The notes under the pieces: model-generated
What the model was told of the DNA's origin: nothing
Database searches by the model: none
The model's input: the letters and a program-made list of their open reading frames with translations, nothing else
Source of the DNA: Candidatus Saccharibacteria bacterium UBA2834
GTDB taxonomy: Bacteria; Patescibacteriota; Saccharimonadia; Saccharimonadales; Saccharimonadaceae
NCBI GenBank assembly: GCA_002351365.1
Contig: DEGE01000017.1
Location: 38,299-44,458, forward strand
Direction of reading: 5' to 3'
Length of the DNA: 6,160 nucleotides
Position numbers and translations under genes: made by a program
Part shown: positions 5,116-6,160 of the stretch, in pieces
Numbering within the stretch: the stretch's first letter is position 1
Layout of the letters: each line of letters begins with the position of its first letter

Positions 5116-5538
5116 GTGACTTCGAAGAAGCTATTAAGAATAAGCCTACTCGTCGCCTGGTTGTGTCTGACGGTATTCCTGTCATTGCAAGGTGGAGATA
5201 GTAGTTCTAGGTTATCGAACTGGATCGCGCTTCGTATGGTAAATTTCTTCGGACTGAGCGTGCGCATGGATGTCTTTCATGCAGTATTGCGCGAAGCGGC
5301 GCATTTTGTCATGCATTTAATTTTAGCAGGCTTGATGTTCAGGGCGTTGATATTATTTACGGAGACAAAGAAGGTTTTGATTGCTTGTCTGCTGATTTGC
5401 TTCGTGATTGCGCTGTTCGATGAGGTGATACAAGGGCAAGTGAGCGGTCGAACTTGCGAGATGCTAGATTTAGTATTGAATCTTTTGGGCGTCGAAACTG
5501 GCTTATTAGTAGGAGTGCTGATGTCGTCAGAAGCATAA
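5116..5538 (+). CDS. VanZ-like family membrane protein
   Basis: A 140-aa protein with about four membrane helices (7-23, 60-80, 85-102, 119-136) and the conserved pattern of the VanZ-like family. After the first helix comes SLQGGDSS (23-30), then RExxHF (Arg59-Glu60, His63-Phe64), then DExxQ (102-106), GRxxE (111-115), Asp118, Asn122 and Gly125. These polar residues cluster near the membrane and are thought to form the working site, but the reaction is not established. The name comes from a teicoplanin-resistance accessory gene, and most members, probably including this one, are not resistance genes. Length is typical of the single-domain form, so the gene looks intact. The start is GTG 5116, from the G-rich site seven bases upstream. 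It has its own extended -10 promoter and a strong terminator, so it is a single-gene unit divergent from the 298-aa gene. Confidence 0.87.
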   Translation: MTSKKLLRISLLVAWLCLTVFLSLQGGDSSSRLSNWIALRMVNFFGLSVRMDVFHAVLREAAHFVMHLILAGLMFRALILFTETKKVLIACLLICFVIALFDEVIQGQVSGRTCEMLDLVLNLLGVETGLLVGVLMSSEA

Positions 5539-5541
5539 AAT

Positions 5542-5568
5542 TGCCGCTCGGGTTCCGGGCGGCATTTT
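5542..5568 (+). terminator. Strong intrinsic terminator after the VanZ-like gene
   Basis: A 10-bp stem, with one T-G wobble, pairs 5542-5551 with 5555-5564 around GTT and is followed by TTTT (5565-5568). It begins three bases after the VanZ-like stop codon. An A run on the 5' side (5537-5540) would allow some activity on the other strand, but no minus-strand gene lies to the right. Confidence 0.9.
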
Positions 5569-5570
5569 CA

Positions 5571-5579
5571 TGGTAAAAT
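5571..5579 (+). promoter_or_regulatory. Extended -10 promoter of the zinc-ribbon gene
   Basis: TGG followed by TAAAAT (5574-5579) is an extended -10 lying directly after the terminator T run. The predicted start near 5586 gives a leader of about 24 nt. GGTAAAATT is identical to the -10 region of the kinase gene at 755-763. The -35 position falls inside the terminator hairpin and shows no match. Confidence 0.6.
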
Positions 5580-5597
5580 TGCTTTAAGAATGCTTAA

Positions 5598-5603
5598 AAA
5601 AGG
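5598..5603 (+). promoter_or_regulatory. Shine-Dalgarno site favouring the start at 5610
   Basis: AAAAGG ends six bases before ATG 5610 but touches the in-frame ATG at 5604. The spacing therefore favours 5610 and a protein beginning MKIFEKK. Confidence 0.6.
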
Positions 5604-5609
5604 ATGACG

Positions 5610-6086
5610 ATGAAAATATTTGAAAAGAAGTGTCCAAACTGTAGCGCAAATTTGGAATTTAAGGTGGGCGAGCGTGACGTAAAATGTCCGAACTGTCGTC
5701 GTACTTTTGCAGTGGAATATGACCAGGACAAGTTTATTGATCCGGAGGTTCAACTCAAGGCAAAAGATATTCAACTCAAATTGATGGACGATTATCTAAA
5801 AGCACGTTCTTTCTCGAAGGTATTTATCGTGATTGTGGCAGTTTTGATGGTGGGTATGCTTGTATTTGGCGTGACGATGGCGATTAAGGCTGAAAAAGAA
5901 TCCGATCAGCGTCATCAGGAGATTATCGAAGAGCAAAAAGCTCAGGAAGAAGAATGGAAGAAGAGAGCGGAAGATTGGGGTAAGAGTCAGGAAGAATGGG
6001 ATCAAGAATTCCAGGAAGAATATGGTTCTACAAAGGATATGATCGATAGCATGCGCGATGAGATGGAGTCGCAATCCGGACAATAA
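5610..6086 (+). CDS. Membrane-anchored zinc-ribbon protein with Trp heptads
   Basis: A 158-aa protein in three parts. Residues 8-29 form a zinc ribbon: Cys8-x-x-Cys11 and Cys26-x-x-Cys29, both CPNC. After a charged linker comes one membrane helix (about 71-92) with Lys and Arg just before it, which predicts the zinc ribbon in the cytoplasm and the C-terminus outside. The tail (93-158) is rich in Glu, Lys and Gln and should be a long helix. Within it Trp116, Trp123 and Trp130 are exactly seven residues apart, followed by Phe134 and Tyr138, suggesting a coiled coil with an aromatic stripe. No enzyme domain is present, so a scaffold, sensor or membrane adaptor role is possible but unproven. ATG 5604, two codons earlier, is less likely because the ribosome site would touch it. 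The gene has its own promoter; no terminator is seen before the tRNA promoter 7 bp on. Confidence 0.8.
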   Translation: MKIFEKKCPNCSANLEFKVGERDVKCPNCRRTFAVEYDQDKFIDPEVQLKAKDIQLKLMDDYLKARSFSKVFIVIVAVLMVGMLVFGVTMAIKAEKESDQRHQEIIEEQKAQEEEWKKRAEDWGKSQEEWDQEFQEEYGSTKDMIDSMRDEMESQSGQ

Positions 6087-6092
6087 GCTAGC

Positions 6093-6121
6093 TTGATAGA
6101 TGGGGTAAACTGTGGTAGTAT
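6093..6121 (+). promoter_or_regulatory. Promoter of the truncated tRNA gene
   Basis: TTGATA (-35, 6093-6098) and TAGTAT (-10, 6116-6121) are exactly 17 bp apart, and TGG directly before the -10 adds a TGn extension. The predicted start near 6128 is about 4 nt before the mature tRNA end. This is the most complete promoter in the window. Confidence 0.78.
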
Positions 6122-6131
6122 ATACGCAGTT

Positions 6132-6160
6132 GCCGCGATAGCTCAGTTGGTAGAGCGCAT
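6132..6160 (+). tRNA. tRNA, 5' part only (cut by window edge)
   Basis: The first 29 nt of a tRNA: acceptor strand GCCGCGA, TA, then the D arm GCTC-AGTTGGTA-GAGC and G26, followed by the first three bases of the anticodon stem (CAT). The D-arm sequence is the same as in the tRNA-Ala at 649-724. The anticodon lies beyond the edge, so the amino acid is undetermined. The GCAT beginning resembles some threonine tRNAs, a weak hint only. Confidence 0.9.

Noticed and set aside
6087..6096. Short AGCTAGCT palindrome as a terminator of the zinc-ribbon gene
   Set aside because: A self-complementary 8-mer has no loop and no T run follows, so it cannot act as an intrinsic terminator.
1..6160. CRISPR array, insertion sequence, attachment site or riboswitch
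   Set aside because: I saw no regularly spaced direct repeats, no transposase or integrase sequence, no target duplications beside the tRNAs, and no leader long enough for a known riboswitch fold.

Overview
The window looks like a compact bacterial genome with a Gram-positive type of cell surface: a class B-like sortase, a polyprenyl-phosphate-type GT-C glycosyltransferase and a VanZ-like protein, with intergenic gaps mostly below 100 bp. The standard code fits, since TGA is used as a stop after the 160-aa and 298-aa genes. A small-genome Patescibacteria member such as Saccharibacteria is my best guess from gene style and the many unrecognised proteins. It is an inference; a Bacillota-like organism is not excluded. 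Nothing in the window looks like an insertion sequence, prophage, CRISPR array or recent transfer.

Layout. 3-608 (+) is the C-terminal part of a sortase, cut by the window edge. 649-724 (-) is a complete tRNA-Ala(CGC) ending in a hairpin that overlaps the sortase stop codon. Divergent from it, 769-1581 (+) is an aminoglycoside-phosphotransferase-like kinase, followed by 1636-2118 (+), an unrecognised 160-aa protein. A strong terminator at 2141-2168 separates these from the convergent 2167-3654 (-), a multi-pass GT-C glycosyltransferase. Next come two tightly coupled minus-strand genes that overlap by 8 bp: 4123-5019, which resembles a zinc metallopeptidase but has RExxH where HExxH is expected, and 3711-4130, an unrecognised 139-aa protein. 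Divergent from these, 5116-5538 (+) is a VanZ-like membrane protein with a strong terminator. 5610-6086 (+) is a membrane-anchored zinc-ribbon protein with tryptophans at seven-residue spacing. A promoter and the first 29 nt of a second tRNA close the window.

Function. Sortase, glycosyltransferase, VanZ-like protein and zinc-ribbon protein all act at the membrane or envelope, but they are separate transcription units and no single pathway links them. The least explained parts are the overlapping minus-strand pair, the 160-aa orphan and the expression signals. Two genes look leaderless (-10 box six bases before ATG, no Shine-Dalgarno) while others have strong Shine-Dalgarno sites, and two divergent promoter pairs share the same geometry.
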